NCBI GenBank assembly: GCA_014444615.1
Contig: PVXE01000036.1
Coordinates: 1-44,045 of the forward strand
Direction of reading: 5' to 3'
Source: Tagaea sp. CACIAM 22H2
Lineage (GTDB): Bacteria > Pseudomonadota > Alphaproteobacteria > CACIAM-22H2
Length of the DNA: 44,045 nt
Shown: piece after piece, positions 27,143 to 35,871 of the stretch
Layout of the letters: each line of letters starts with the position of its first letter
Position numbering within the stretch: the first letter of the stretch is position 1
The notes under the pieces: generated by a model
The model's input: the letters and a program-made list of their open reading frames with translations, nothing else
The model's database searches: none
Told to the model about the DNA's origin: nothing
Made by a program: the position numbers and the translations under genes

Positions 27143-28867
27143 CTAGTGGATTTCCGGCTCCGGAATCGGGGCCGTACCCCGCAGGAAATCGAAATCGCAG
27201 CCTTCGTTCGCCTGGGTGACGTGCTTCAAATGGATCATGCCGAAGCCGCGCGGGTAATGCGGCTTCGGCGCTTTCCATTCGGCCTTGCGCTTGGCCATTT
27301 CGGCGTCCGAGATTTCCAGCGTCAGCTTCCGGCCGGGTACGTCCAGCGAAATGATATCGCCGTCGCGCACCAAAGCGAGCGGCCCGCCCAGCGCCGATTC
27401 AGGCGCCACATGCAGCACGCATGCGCCATAGCTGGTGCCCGACATGCGCGCGTCGGAGATACGCACCATATCGCGCACGCCTTCCTGCAGCAGCTTTTTC
27501 GGGATCGGCAACTGGCCCCATTCGGGCATGCCGGGAGCGCCCAACGGACCCGCCGAGCGCAGCACCAACACCGAATCCTTCGTGACCTTCAAATTCGGAT
27601 CGTCGATGCGCGCGGCCATGTCGTCGTAATTGTTGAACACGCAAGCGGGCCCGCGATGGACGAGAAGATGCGGCTCGGCCGCCGGCGGCTTGATGACGGC
27701 ACCGTCGGGGCAGAGATTGCCGCGCAGCACGGCCAGACCGCCCTCGCCCTTCACCGGGTTGTCGCGCTTGCGGATGACGTCGTCGTCGTAGACCTCGGCG
27801 CCCTTGATATTCTCGCCAAGCGTCTTGCCGTTGACGGTGACGCAGTTCAGATGCAGGTCGCCCGCGATTCGGTTGAGCAAGCCCGGCAGGCCGCCCGCGT
27901 AGAAGAAATCCTCCATCAGGTATTTGCCCGCCGGACGGATATTACCGAGCATCGGCACCTTGCGCGACAGCGCATCGAACCGATCGAGATCGAGCTTGGC
28001 GTCGAGGCGCCCGGCCATCGCGATCAGATGGATGACCGCGTTGGTCGAGCCCGCCAGCGCCAGCACGGTCAACACCGCATTCTCGAAGGCTTCGGTCGTC
28101 ATCACGTCGCTGGGCTTGAGGTCATCCCAAACCATATCGACGATGCGCCGGCCGCACGCGGCCGCCATGCGCACATGGCCCGAATCCGCCGCCGGAATCG
28201 ACGACGCACCGGGCAGCGTCATGCCCAAGGCTTCGGCCGCCGACGCCATGGTCGAGGCCGTGCCCATCGTCATGCAGGTGCCGAAGCTGCGCGCGATGCC
28301 GTCTTCGATTTCGACCCACGCCTTGTCGTCGATATTCCCGGCGCGCTTCTCGGCCCAGTATTTCCAAACGTCGGAACCCGAGCCCAGCGTCTTGCCGTGC
28401 CAATGGCCGCGCAGCATCGGGCCCGCGGGCAGGAAGATCGCCGGAATATTCATCGACGCCGCCCCCATCAGCATGGCGGGCACGGTCTTGTCGCAGCCGC
28501 CCATCAGGACGACGCCGTCGACCGGATTGGCGCGCAGCAATTCCTCGACGTCGATCGACAGCAGATTGCGGTAGATCATCGTCGTCGGCTTCATGAACGG
28601 CTCGCCCAGCGACATCGCGGGCATTTCCAGCGGGAAGCCGCCCGCCTGGAGCACGCCGCGCTTCACGTCGTCGACGCGGCTTTTGAAATGGTGGTGGCAG
28701 GGATTGGCGTCGCTGAAGGTGTTGATGATCGCGATCACCGGCTTGCCCGCGTAATCCTCGGCGTCGAAGCCCATTTGCTTGGTCCGCGAGCGATGCCCGA
28801 AGGACCGCATGTCCTGGACGCCGTACCAACGATGACTGCGCAGTTCTTCCGGCTTCTTGCGACTCAT
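27143..28867 (-). CDS. IlvD/Edd-family sugar-acid dehydratase (L-arabinonate dehydratase-like)
   Basis: A 574-residue [2Fe-2S] dehydratase. The three cluster cysteines are in [25 protein letters not shown] (whose Lys is carbamylated in relatives) and [15 protein letters not shown]. The sequence [17 protein letters not shown] near the start resembles pentonate dehydratases more than branched-chain IlvD. IlvD is further disfavoured by the catabolic surroundings. Such enzymes turn an aldonate into a 2-keto-3-deoxy acid. I chose ATG 28867 because GGAGGGAG lies just upstream; the open frame extends further only by chance. Substrate specificity cannot be read reliably, and the family should be placed by phylogeny. 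Confidence 0.88.
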   Translation of the reverse strand: MSRKKPEELRSHRWYGVQDMRSFGHRSRTKQMGFDAEDYAGKPVIAIINTFSDANPCHHHFKSRVDDVKRGVLQAGGFPLEMPAMSLGEPFMKPTTMIYRNLLSIDVEELLRANPVDGVVLMGGCDKTVPAMLMGAASMNIPAIFLPAGPMLRGHWHGKTLGSGSDVWKYWAEKRAGNIDDKAWVEIEDGIARSFGTCMTMGTASTMASAAEALGMTLPGASSIPAADSGHVRMAAACGRRIVDMVWDDLKPSDVMTTEAFENAVLTVLALAGSTNAVIHLIAMAGRLDAKLDLDRFDALSRKVPMLGNIRPAGKYLMEDFFYAGGLPGLLNRIAGDLHLNCVTVNGKTLGENIKGAEVYDDDVIRKRDNPVKGEGGLAVLRGNLCPDGAVIKPPAAEPHLLVHRGPACVFNNYDDMAARIDDPNLKVTKDSVLVLRSAGPLGAPGMPEWGQLPIPKKLLQEGVRDMVRISDARMSGTSYGACVLHVAPESALGGPLALVRDGDIISLDVPGRKLTLEISDAEMAKRKAEWKAPKPHYPRGFGMIHLKHVTQANEGCDFDFLRGTAPIPEPEIH

Positions 28868-28883
28868 AACGCTCCCTCCAACC

Positions 28884-28897
28884 GTGGCCATGGCCAC
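28884..28897. promoter_or_regulatory. perfect 14-base palindrome, operator-like
   Basis: GTGGCCATGGCCAC is a perfect dyad 17 bases upstream of the dehydratase start. It lies within the 95-base divergent gap to the amidohydrolase gene. The position would suit a repressor site acting on the dehydratase/TRAP operon. High GC makes short palindromes less surprising, so the call is tentative. Confidence 0.4.
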
Positions 28898-28962
28898 TTG
28901 CACGCTTGGCCGGGAGAATGCGACGTTTCGGGTCCGGCAATCAACTTTTCCCGCGAGATTCG

Positions 28963-30195
28963 ATGGATAATTTGCGTATCGACGGAAGCCGCCTGTGGGC
29001 CTCGCTGATGGAAATGGGCGAGATCGGCGCCACGCCCAAAGGCGGCTGCGCCAGGCTGGCGCTGACCGATCTGGACCGCCAAGGCCGCGATCTGCTCGTC
29101 CGCTGGGCAAAGGCAATCGGTTGCACGGCGACGGTGGATCGCGTCGGCAACGTGTTCCTGCGCCGCGAAGGCGCCAATCCCGGCCTGCCCGCCGTGGCGA
29201 CGGGCAGCCATCTCGATACCCAGCCCACCGGCGGCAAGTTCGACGGCGTCTACGGCGTGCTCGCGGGGCTGGAAGTGCTGCGCACGCTGCACGACGCGAA
29301 TATCCGAACCGATCGCGCCATCGAAGTCGTCGTCTGGACGAACGAGGAAGGCTCGCGCTTTTCGCCCGCGATGATGGGCTCGGGCGCCTATGCGGGCGTG
29401 TTCCCGGTCGAGGAGGTCGAAGCCAAGACCGACGTCGACGGCAAGCGCTTCGATGCCGAACTCGCCAAGATCGGCTATCGCGGCGACGCGAAAGTCGGCG
29501 GGCGCAATATCGGCGCCTATTTCGAAGCGCATATCGAGCAAGGGCCGATTTTGGAGGCCGAGGACAAAACCATCGGCGTCGTGACGGGGGCGCAAGGTCA
29601 GCGCTGGTACGAAGTCACCGTCGTCGGGCAAGAAGCGCATGCCGGCCCCACGCCGATGCGCCGCCGGCGCGATGCGCTGGTGGGGGCCTCGCGCATGATC
29701 GATGCGGTCAACAAAATCGGCCACGAACATCAGCCCTATGCCTGTGCCACGGTCGGCTTCATCCAAAGCTTCCCCAACAGCCGCAACACGATTCCGGGAC
29801 GCGTGTTTTTCACCGTCGATTTCCGCCACCCGGACGACGAACGCTTGTCGTCGATGGATGCGGCGTTGAAGGCGCAATGCGCAAAGATCGCCGAACAAGC
29901 CGGGCTGGAGTTGGAGATCAAGGATTTCTGGTATTTCCCGCCCACGCCCTTCGCCCCGCACTTGATCGAACGCGTGCGCGACGGCGCCGCCGCGTTCGGC
30001 TACAGCGCTATGAACATCATCTCCGGCGCCGGTCACGACGCGGTCTATATGGCGAAGGTCTGCCCGACGACGATGATCTTCGTGCCGTGCAAGGACGGCA
30101 TCAGCCATAACGAGATCGAGGACGCGAAGCCCGAGCATCTCGAAGCGGGCTGCAACGTGCTGCTGCGCGCGATCCTGGAGGCCAGCAAGGCGTGA
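28963..30195 (+). CDS. M20-family Zn-dependent amidohydrolase (N-carbamoyl-L-amino acid hydrolase/allantoate amidohydrolase type)
   Basis: A 410-residue enzyme of the hydantoinase/carbamoylase group. Metal-binding and catalytic motifs are [74 protein letters not shown] and [11 protein letters not shown]. The family removes carbamoyl groups from N-carbamoyl amino acids, beta-ureidopropionate or allantoate. Allantoate would connect with xdhABC-dependent purine breakdown, but other purine genes are absent and the choice stays open. I chose the ATG at 28963, which gives the usual N-terminal length. It overlaps the next gene as GTGA. Confidence 0.93.
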   Translation: MDNLRIDGSRLWASLMEMGEIGATPKGGCARLALTDLDRQGRDLLVRWAKAIGCTATVDRVGNVFLRREGANPGLPAVATGSHLDTQPTGGKFDGVYGVLAGLEVLRTLHDANIRTDRAIEVVVWTNEEGSRFSPAMMGSGAYAGVFPVEEVEAKTDVDGKRFDAELAKIGYRGDAKVGGRNIGAYFEAHIEQGPILEAEDKTIGVVTGAQGQRWYEVTVVGQEAHAGPTPMRRRRDALVGASRMIDAVNKIGHEHQPYACATVGFIQSFPNSRNTIPGRVFFTVDFRHPDDERLSSMDAALKAQCAKIAEQAGLELEIKDFWYFPPTPFAPHLIERVRDGAAAFGYSAMNIISGAGHDAVYMAKVCPTTMIFVPCKDGISHNEIEDAKPEHLEAGCNVLLRAILEASKA

Positions 30196-31451
30196 GCGCC
30201 GACGCCTCCACGCTGCTGCGCGAAGGCGAGGCGCTGCTGCGCCGCCGGGCCTTCGCGCAAGCGCGCGACGCGTTGGCGCGTGCGGTGGCGCTCGTGCCGG
30301 CGATGGGGCCTGCGCATGCGTTGCTCGGCCGTGCGGCGCACGCAACGGGCGATCTGGCGCAGGCCGCGACGGCGTTCGATGCGGCGAAAGCCTTGGGCGA
30401 GTCCGGACCCGATTTTGAGCGGCGGCGCGGCAATCTGCTGATGGATCTGCAACGCGCCGCCGATGCGGCCGACGCCTATCGCGCGGCGCTGACCCGGTCG
30501 CCCTTCTCGGCGGGGTCGTGGTACGGCCTGGGCACGGCGCTGGCCGAGCTTGACGACGTTTCGGGGGCGCGCGACGCCTTTGCCAAATGGGGCCAATGCC
30601 CCGGCCCGGCGGGAGCCGATGCGCATCTCAACATCGCCGCCATCGCGTGCCAGATCGCGTTGGACGACGATTTCTTCGCGCGCCTGCCGCCGCCGCCCGA
30701 AGCGGCGCCGGCGGGCGAGTACGCGCAAGGCGATGCGCCGTTGATTTTCGCCGCCGCCGATGCGGGCTATGCCGCGCGTTTCGCGGAATTGCTGTCGGGC
30801 AATCTCGCCGCGCGCGCACCCGGCATCGCGCTGCATCTGCATGTCGTCAATCCGACGGCCGAAAGCGAAGATCGCCTATCGCGCGTGAAGGATTTGACGC
30901 AAGGCCATCTCGATTTCGCGGTGACGCGCGAGACGACCGATCTTTCGCGCTTCGACGGGCCCGACGGGCATATGCCCGCGAAGACCTATTACACTTGCGC
31001 GCGGTTCCTGTCGTTGCCCGCGTTGCTTGCGCGTTATCGCCGGCCGATTTTGGTGTGCGACATCGATATGGCGCCCACACGCGATCCGCGCCCGTGGCTC
31101 GACGAACTCGCGGCGGCGGACGCGGGCGGCAACGTCAAAATCCGCTACGATTTCGCCAATCATCTGCTGGCGACGATGATCTATGTCGGCGACACGCCTG
31201 CCGGCCGCGAATTCGCGAATAAGATCGCGGGCTATTGCCGTCACTTCCTGGAAACGCGCAAAGCCGCCTGGACGCTCGATCAAGTCGCGTTGCGCGCGAC
31301 GCAGCTTCACTTGCGCCGCACCGGCGTCTGGCGCGATTTCCGCGAATTCGCGCCGAACGTGATGAATTGGATGGACGACGAATATCCGATCGAGGAAACG
31401 CAAAAGCGCTTCCTGTTCGTCTCGCTCTATTCGAGCGTTCCCAGGGTTTGA
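30192..31451 (+). CDS. TPR protein with C-terminal glycosyltransferase-like domain
   Basis: A 419-residue protein of unknown function. Residues about 1-150 are TPR-like helical repeats (LLREGEALLRRRAFAQARDA, GPAHALLGRAAHATGDLAQA, SWYGLGTALAELDDV). The second half looks like a GT-A fold: a beta strand LIFAAADAGYAARFAELL, then RPILVCDIDMAPTRDPRPWL, where DID is the position of a metal-binding DxD, and later WTLDQVAL and a W-rich NVMNWMDDEYP. This is the pattern of TPR-glycosyltransferase proteins, but no substrate can be named. The GTG start overlaps the upstream amidohydrolase stop (GTGA), so the two are translated together. Its stop codon sits against the ribosome site of the low-GC SIR2-like gene. 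Confidence 0.75.
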   Translation: MSADASTLLREGEALLRRRAFAQARDALARAVALVPAMGPAHALLGRAAHATGDLAQAATAFDAAKALGESGPDFERRRGNLLMDLQRAADAADAYRAALTRSPFSAGSWYGLGTALAELDDVSGARDAFAKWGQCPGPAGADAHLNIAAIACQIALDDDFFARLPPPPEAAPAGEYAQGDAPLIFAAADAGYAARFAELLSGNLAARAPGIALHLHVVNPTAESEDRLSRVKDLTQGHLDFAVTRETTDLSRFDGPDGHMPAKTYYTCARFLSLPALLARYRRPILVCDIDMAPTRDPRPWLDELAAADAGGNVKIRYDFANHLLATMIYVGDTPAGREFANKIAGYCRHFLETRKAAWTLDQVALRATQLHLRRTGVWRDFREFAPNVMNWMDDEYPIEETQKRFLFVSLYSSVPRV

Positions 31452-31460
31452 GGAGTCGCC

Positions 31461-32540
31461 ATGCCGAGACCAAAGATCGTCTTTGTGATTGGCGCGGGAG
31501 CGAGTGCTGAAGTTGGATTGCCGATCGGGTCGGGCCTCATCAATACAATCCAAAGAAATGTCGACATTGGGTTTAATGTAACCAAATCTTCCAAGCCGGG
31601 TCCGGCTTTGCTAACCGGAGCAATCAGGAAAAAATTCGAGTTAAGCCGAGATCCGAACGCTACATTCGACTCATGGATAAATTCATGTCTGCGACTCAGG
31701 GATGGTCTAGGGCAATTCCCGTTATCGATAGATACGTATTTGGACACACACGCAAGCGATACAAGAATGGTTGTTTGCGGAAAACTCGCGATTGCTCATG
31801 CGATTTTAGACGCTGAGTCAAAAAGTGAACTCGCCCTCATGGCAACTCCATACGCGTCGGCGATAGACTTCAATAAAATCAAAGATACCTGGTATCCGAA
31901 ACTTCAGGAATTTCTATTCTCAGGCATCAAGCCAGACCGAATTCCTGAGGTTTTCGAAAGTACGACCTTCGTCGTTTTCAACTACGACAGGTGCTTGGAG
32001 CATTTCTTGTTTCATTCGCTGCGCGGCTATTTCCATTTCGATGAAAATGAAACCAAATCACATCTCAAAAGTGCACGCATTTTTCATCCTTATGGTCAAA
32101 TAGGACCGCTGGAGTGGCAATCTGAGAAGGACCCAGTTGCGTTTGGGAAATCTGGCGAGCTGGATGCGATTCTTAAAGCGACAGATCGAATCAAACTGTT
32201 CACTGAACAAGATCGAAATCAGACTGAGTTAGATGGCATTAATTCGGCGCTTTCAGACGCCGATGCAGTTGTTTTCCTTGGCTTCTCGTACCAAACGCAA
32301 AACATGGAGCTTTTAAAAACTCCGAGAGCCAAACGAACCATAAAGATATTCGGGACTGCGCTTAATTGCTCTGAGTTTGATCTGCCAGTCATCGAGCAAA
32401 AAGTATTGCGTTCGCTTGGTGGGAAGCACCCTCACAAGAAATCCGTTTTTAATCGAAATTGGACCTGCCACGGATTATTCGGCGAATTGCATCATACGCT
32501 AAAGGGCATCGAGCATATTCCCCGCAAATACGGAGAATAG
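31461..32540 (+). CDS. SIR2-like domain protein, low-GC (possible anti-phage NADase)
   Basis: A 359-residue protein with a SIR2-type NAD-binding fold. Visible motifs are FVIGAGASAEVGLPIGSG (GAGAS 11-15), SIDTYLDTHA (about 89-98), VVFNYDRCLEHFLF with Asn174, FHPYGQIG with His209, and VVFLGFSYQ near 271. Asn and His correspond to the residues used for NAD cleavage in SIR2 enzymes and anti-phage SIR2 effectors, so an NADase is plausible. Base composition is clearly lower in GC than the neighbours: two sampled 60-base lines have 30 and 20 G+C. Codon choice is AT-rich, indicating transfer. No partner gene is adjacent. A GAGGAG ribosome site overlaps the preceding stop codon. The defence role is inference. 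Confidence 0.85.
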   Translation: MPRPKIVFVIGAGASAEVGLPIGSGLINTIQRNVDIGFNVTKSSKPGPALLTGAIRKKFELSRDPNATFDSWINSCLRLRDGLGQFPLSIDTYLDTHASDTRMVVCGKLAIAHAILDAESKSELALMATPYASAIDFNKIKDTWYPKLQEFLFSGIKPDRIPEVFESTTFVVFNYDRCLEHFLFHSLRGYFHFDENETKSHLKSARIFHPYGQIGPLEWQSEKDPVAFGKSGELDAILKATDRIKLFTEQDRNQTELDGINSALSDADAVVFLGFSYQTQNMELLKTPRAKRTIKIFGTALNCSEFDLPVIEQKVLRSLGGKHPHKKSVFNRNWTCHGLFGELHHTLKGIEHIPRKYGE

Positions 32541-32560
32541 TCTTAGGACTCTGCACTCGG

Positions 32561-32635
32561 CCTCGCCCTTCGACAAGCTCAGGGTGAGGCCTCATGGTGC
32601 GGCCGTCAATGGACGCCCGTGTCGAAACATGAGGC
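32561..32635. repeat. REP-like extragenic palindromic element
   Basis: Two adjoining dyads. CCTCgCCCT (32561-32569) pairs with AGGGtGAGG (32581-32589) around CTTCGACAAGCTC-type sequence. GCCTCATG (32589-32596) pairs with CATGAGGC (32628-32635). The CCCTTCGACAAGCTCAGGGT core is a sequence I associate with dispersed extragenic palindromes in alphaproteobacterial and other proteobacterial genomes. It fills the gap between the convergent SIR2-like gene and thiD, a usual place for such elements. Only one copy is visible in this window. Confidence 0.7.
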
Positions 32636-32642
32636 AGCGCGC

Positions 32643-33437
32643 CTAATGGTCGAACGGGTGCGCGTGGTTGAGCGGCCCGTGGCCGCCGCCATAGCCCGGC
32701 GCCGTCTCCATCGCGCGGCGCACATAATCGCGCGCCCGGCCGACGGCGGTTTCGAGATCGAGATTTTGCGCAAGGCCGGTCGCGATCGCCGAGGCGAGCG
32801 TGCAGCCCGTGCCATGCGTCGCTTTGGTTTTGATGCGCGGCGATTCGAAGACCTTCACGCCGTCCGGTGTGGCCAAAATATCGACGATCGCGTCGGAGTC
32901 GAGATGGCCGCCTTTGAGCAGCACGGCTTGGCACCCGAGCGTGATCATCGCTTGCGCCGCGTGGCGCATATCCGCAGGGGTGCGGATCGTCATGCCCGAC
33001 AAAGCTTCGGCTTCGGGCAGATTGGGCGTAAGGACCGTCGCCAGCACCATCATGCGCCGTTTCAGCGTCGCGACCGCTTCGGGCAGCAGCAGCGGATGGC
33101 CGCCTTTGGCGTACATCACCGGATCGACGACGAGCTTCACGCCTTTGGCTTCCGCCTCCAGCGTGTCGGCGACGGCGTCGATCGTCGCGCTGTCGTGCAG
33201 CATGCCGGTCTTGACCGCGTCGGCGCCGATATCGCGCAAGCACAGGCGCATTTGCTGGGCGATGAAATCGACCGGCACGACGTGAACGCCATGCACGCCA
33301 TGCGTGTCTTGCGCGGTCAGCGCGGTGATCGCCGTCATCGCGTAACCGTCATTGGCGGTGACGGTCTTGATATCCGCCTGGATGCCCGCACCGCCGCCCG
33401 AATCTGAGCCCGCGACGATCAATACCCGTCCGCGCAT
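32643..33437 (-). CDS. thiD: hydroxymethylpyrimidine/phosphomethylpyrimidine kinase (ThiD)
   Basis: ThiD phosphorylates HMP twice to give HMP-PP, the pyrimidine half of thiamine. The 264-residue ribokinase-fold protein has LIVAGSDSGGGAGIQADIKT at the N-terminus, then AITALTAQDTHGVHGVHVV and VKTGMLHDSATI. KLVVDPVMYAKGGHPLL, LTPNLPEAEALSG and the catalytic THGTGCTLASAIAT follow. It starts 5 bases after glmM and closes a long minus-strand run. The His-rich C-terminal tail (GGGHGPLNHAHPFDH) is typical of alphaproteobacterial ThiD. The REP-like element lies just beyond its stop. Confidence 0.96.
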   Translation of the reverse strand: MRGRVLIVAGSDSGGGAGIQADIKTVTANDGYAMTAITALTAQDTHGVHGVHVVPVDFIAQQMRLCLRDIGADAVKTGMLHDSATIDAVADTLEAEAKGVKLVVDPVMYAKGGHPLLLPEAVATLKRRMMVLATVLTPNLPEAEALSGMTIRTPADMRHAAQAMITLGCQAVLLKGGHLDSDAIVDILATPDGVKVFESPRIKTKATHGTGCTLASAIATGLAQNLDLETAVGRARDYVRRAMETAPGYGGGHGPLNHAHPFDH

Positions 33438-33442
33438 CGCGT

Positions 33443-34897
33443 CTACTCCGCCGCCCCGCGTTGCGGTTTGGCGCGCCGCCCCGGCCCGCCCGCCGCGGTC
33501 GCGTCGGGTTTGGGGGCCGGCTTTGCCACTGGGGCCGAGGCTTTCGTGCCGCCGGCCTTGGTGCCGCCCGCGTCGATCAACGCCGACACGATCCCGCCGA
33601 CCGCGTCACGCACAGCGTCGTCGGTCGGCCCTTCGGCCATCACGCGCACCAAAGGCTCGGTGCCCGATTTGCGGATCAGCACGCGGCCATTGCGGCCGAG
33701 CTTCTTTTCCGCCGCTGCGATCGCGGCTTTGACTTTCGCATCGTCCAGCGGCGGGGCGGCGGCGAAACGCACATTTTCCAGCAATTGCGGCAGCGCATCG
33801 AACACATGCGCCACGTCGCTTGCGTTCTTGCCCGATTGCACGATCGCGGCGAGCATCTGCAAACCCGCGATCAAACCGTCGCCGGTGGTCGCGTAATCCG
33901 ACAGGATCACGTGACCCGATTGCTCGCCGCCGAGATTGGCGTCGAGCTCGCGCATCGCTTCCAGCACGTAGCGGTCGCCGACCTTGGTGCGCGTCAGCGT
34001 CAGGCCTTCGCCTTCCAGCCAGCGCTCCAAACCCAGATTGGACATGACGGTCGCGACCACCGTGCCCTTGCGCAAACGGCCATCGGCCTTCCACGCGCGC
34101 GCGATGGCGGCGAGAACTTGGTCGCCGTCGATCAGGCGCCCCTTTTCGTCGACCAGCTGCAAGCGGTCGGCGTCGCCGTCGAGCGCGAGGCCCACATGCG
34201 CGCCATGCGCGACCACGGCCTGTTGCAGCGTTTCGACATGCGTGGCGCCGCAATCCTTGTTGATGTTGAAGCCGTCGGGATCGATGGCGAGCGGCACGAT
34301 CTCCGCGCCCAATTCCCACAACACGGTCGGCGCCACGCGATAGGCGGCCCCGTTGGCGCAATCGACGACGACCTTAAGCCCGTCGAGGCTCAAGCCCTTC
34401 GGGAAGGTCGCCTTGGCGAATTCGATATAGCGGCCGGGCGCATCGTCGATGCGGCGCGCGCGCCCGAGCTTCTCGGGCTCGACGCGGCCGGAATCGTTGC
34501 CGATATGGCGCTCGATCTCGGCCTCCAGCTCGTCCGACAATTTGTAGCCGTCGGCGCCGAACAATTTGATGCCGTTGTCGTGATGCGGGTTGTGCGAGGC
34601 GGAGATCATCACGCCCAGATCGGCGCGCAAGGACCGCGTGAGCATCGCCACGGCGGGCGTGGGCATGGGCCCGAGCAGCAGCACATCCATGCCGATCGAC
34701 AGGAAACCGGCGGTCAGCGCGTTCTCGAACATATAGCCCGAGAGACGCGTATCCTTGCCGATCAGCACGCGCGGGCGGTGATGGCTTTGGCGCAGCACCT
34801 TGCCCGCCGCGATGGCCACCGCCATGGCGGTTTCGGCCGTCATCGGCGCCACATTGGCGAGGCCGCGAATCCCGTCGGTTCCGAAAAGCTTGCGCAT
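33443..34897 (-). CDS. glmM: phosphoglucosamine mutase (GlmM) with Ala/Pro/Lys-rich C-terminal tail
   Basis: GlmM converts glucosamine-6-phosphate to glucosamine-1-phosphate for UDP-GlcNAc, and so for peptidoglycan and LPS. It begins [20 protein letters not shown]. The phosphoserine is Ser101 in [17 protein letters not shown], the metal loop is [14 protein letters not shown], and the sugar-binding part is [11 protein letters not shown]. The phosphate loop is [18 protein letters not shown]. At 484 residues it is about 35-40 longer than the usual enzyme, because of a low-complexity tail from [17 protein letters not shown] to the end. The tail is probably disordered. The gene follows folP by 54 bases. 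Confidence 0.96.
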   Translation of the reverse strand: MRKLFGTDGIRGLANVAPMTAETAMAVAIAAGKVLRQSHHRPRVLIGKDTRLSGYMFENALTAGFLSIGMDVLLLGPMPTPAVAMLTRSLRADLGVMISASHNPHHDNGIKLFGADGYKLSDELEAEIERHIGNDSGRVEPEKLGRARRIDDAPGRYIEFAKATFPKGLSLDGLKVVVDCANGAAYRVAPTVLWELGAEIVPLAIDPDGFNINKDCGATHVETLQQAVVAHGAHVGLALDGDADRLQLVDEKGRLIDGDQVLAAIARAWKADGRLRKGTVVATVMSNLGLERWLEGEGLTLTRTKVGDRYVLEAMRELDANLGGEQSGHVILSDYATTGDGLIAGLQMLAAIVQSGKNASDVAHVFDALPQLLENVRFAAAPPLDDAKVKAAIAAAEKKLGRNGRVLIRKSGTEPLVRVMAEGPTDDAVRDAVGGIVSALIDAGGTKAGGTKASAPVAKPAPKPDATAAGGPGRRAKPQRGAAE

Positions 34898-34951
34898 GTG
34901 GGCGCTTATAGGCGGCGGAAGAGACCCCGTAAAGACACGGGTTATTGCGGT

Positions 34952-35776
34952 TTATTGCGCGGATTCGACGGCTTTCCAGACCTTCAAGGCCTGGATGGTC
35001 GGCGCCACGTCGTGAACGCGCAGGATATCCGCCCCGCGCGCGATGGCGGCAAGCCCCGCCGCCAGCGAACCGGGCAAGCGGTCTTTGGGCTTCTCGCCTT
35101 TCGACAGCGCGCCGATGAAGCTTTTGCGCGACACGCCGATCAGCACCGCGACCTCGAGGGCACGCAACACGTCGATCCGCGCCAGGATCTGCGCGTTATG
35201 CGCGACCGATTTGCCGAAGCCGATTCCCGGATCGACGCTGAGCTTCGCGCGTGGGATTCCCGCCTTTTCGCAGGCGGCGATGCGCGCCGCGAGATAATCC
35301 GCGATCTCGCGCGGCGCGTTTTCGTAATGCGGGTTCGCCTGCATCGTCTTGGGCTCGCCCTGCATATGCATCAGCACCGCCGACACGCCGCGCGAAGCGA
35401 CAAGGTCGAGCGAGCCGGGACCGGTCAGCGCCGTGATGTCGTTGACGATCGTGGCGCCCGCGTCGAGGGCGGCCTTCATCGTGTCGGCATGGCGCGTGTC
35501 GATCGACACGACCGCGCCCGCCTTCGCCAAAGCCTCGATCACCGGGACCACGCGGCGGCGTTCCTCCGCCGGCGGCACGGGTGCGGAGCCGGGGCGCGTC
35601 GACTCGCCGCCGATATCGAGGATGTCGGCGCCGTCCGTCAGCTGTTCGAGCCCGCGCGCGATCGCCGCGTCGCGGTCGAAATGATCGCCGCCGTCGGAGA
35701 AGGAATCGGGCGTCGTGTTGACGATGCCCATCACCAATGGACGGTCGAGGACGAAACGGTCGAAGCGGCGTGTCAT
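34952..35776 (-). CDS. folP: dihydropteroate synthase (FolP)
   Basis: FolP joins p-aminobenzoate to the pterin pyrophosphate in folate synthesis and is the sulfonamide target. The 274-residue TIM-barrel protein shows PLVMGIVNTTPDSFSDGG, ADILDIGGESTRPGS, VVSIDTRHADTMKAALDAGATIVNDI, VLMHMQGEPKTMQ, LSVDPGIGFGKSVAHN, LIGVSRKSFIG, and the C-terminal ILRVHDVAPTIQALKVWKAV, which contains the conserved RVHD. All are standard. It lies between ftsH and glmM as in other alphaproteobacteria. A terminator after ftsH means its expression needs read-through or a weak promoter in the 95-base gap. Confidence 0.97.
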   Translation of the reverse strand: MTRRFDRFVLDRPLVMGIVNTTPDSFSDGGDHFDRDAAIARGLEQLTDGADILDIGGESTRPGSAPVPPAEERRRVVPVIEALAKAGAVVSIDTRHADTMKAALDAGATIVNDITALTGPGSLDLVASRGVSAVLMHMQGEPKTMQANPHYENAPREIADYLAARIAACEKAGIPRAKLSVDPGIGFGKSVAHNAQILARIDVLRALEVAVLIGVSRKSFIGALSKGEKPKDRLPGSLAAGLAAIARGADILRVHDVAPTIQALKVWKAVESAQ

Positions 35777-35810
35777 GGCGCGCGCAGAATTAGCATGTCC
35801 GCGCCCGCCC

Positions 35811-35845
35811 CCAAACGAAAACGGCCCCGCTTGTGGCGGGGCCGT
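35811..35845 (-). terminator. intrinsic terminator after ftsH
   Basis: On the minus strand ACGGCCCCGC (35836-35845) pairs with GCGGGGCCGT (35821-35830) across a 5-base loop. It is followed by TTTCGTTTGG. The 10-base stem directly after the ftsH stop (35872) makes a good, if imperfect, Rho-independent terminator. Confidence 0.75.
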
Positions 35846-35871
35846 TCGTCGCTACGTCGTCTTCTTGGGCG

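Noticed and set aside
34898..34951. CCCGT/ACGGG dyad between folP and glmM
   Set aside because: Only five base pairs without a T-run; likely chance in GC-rich DNA.
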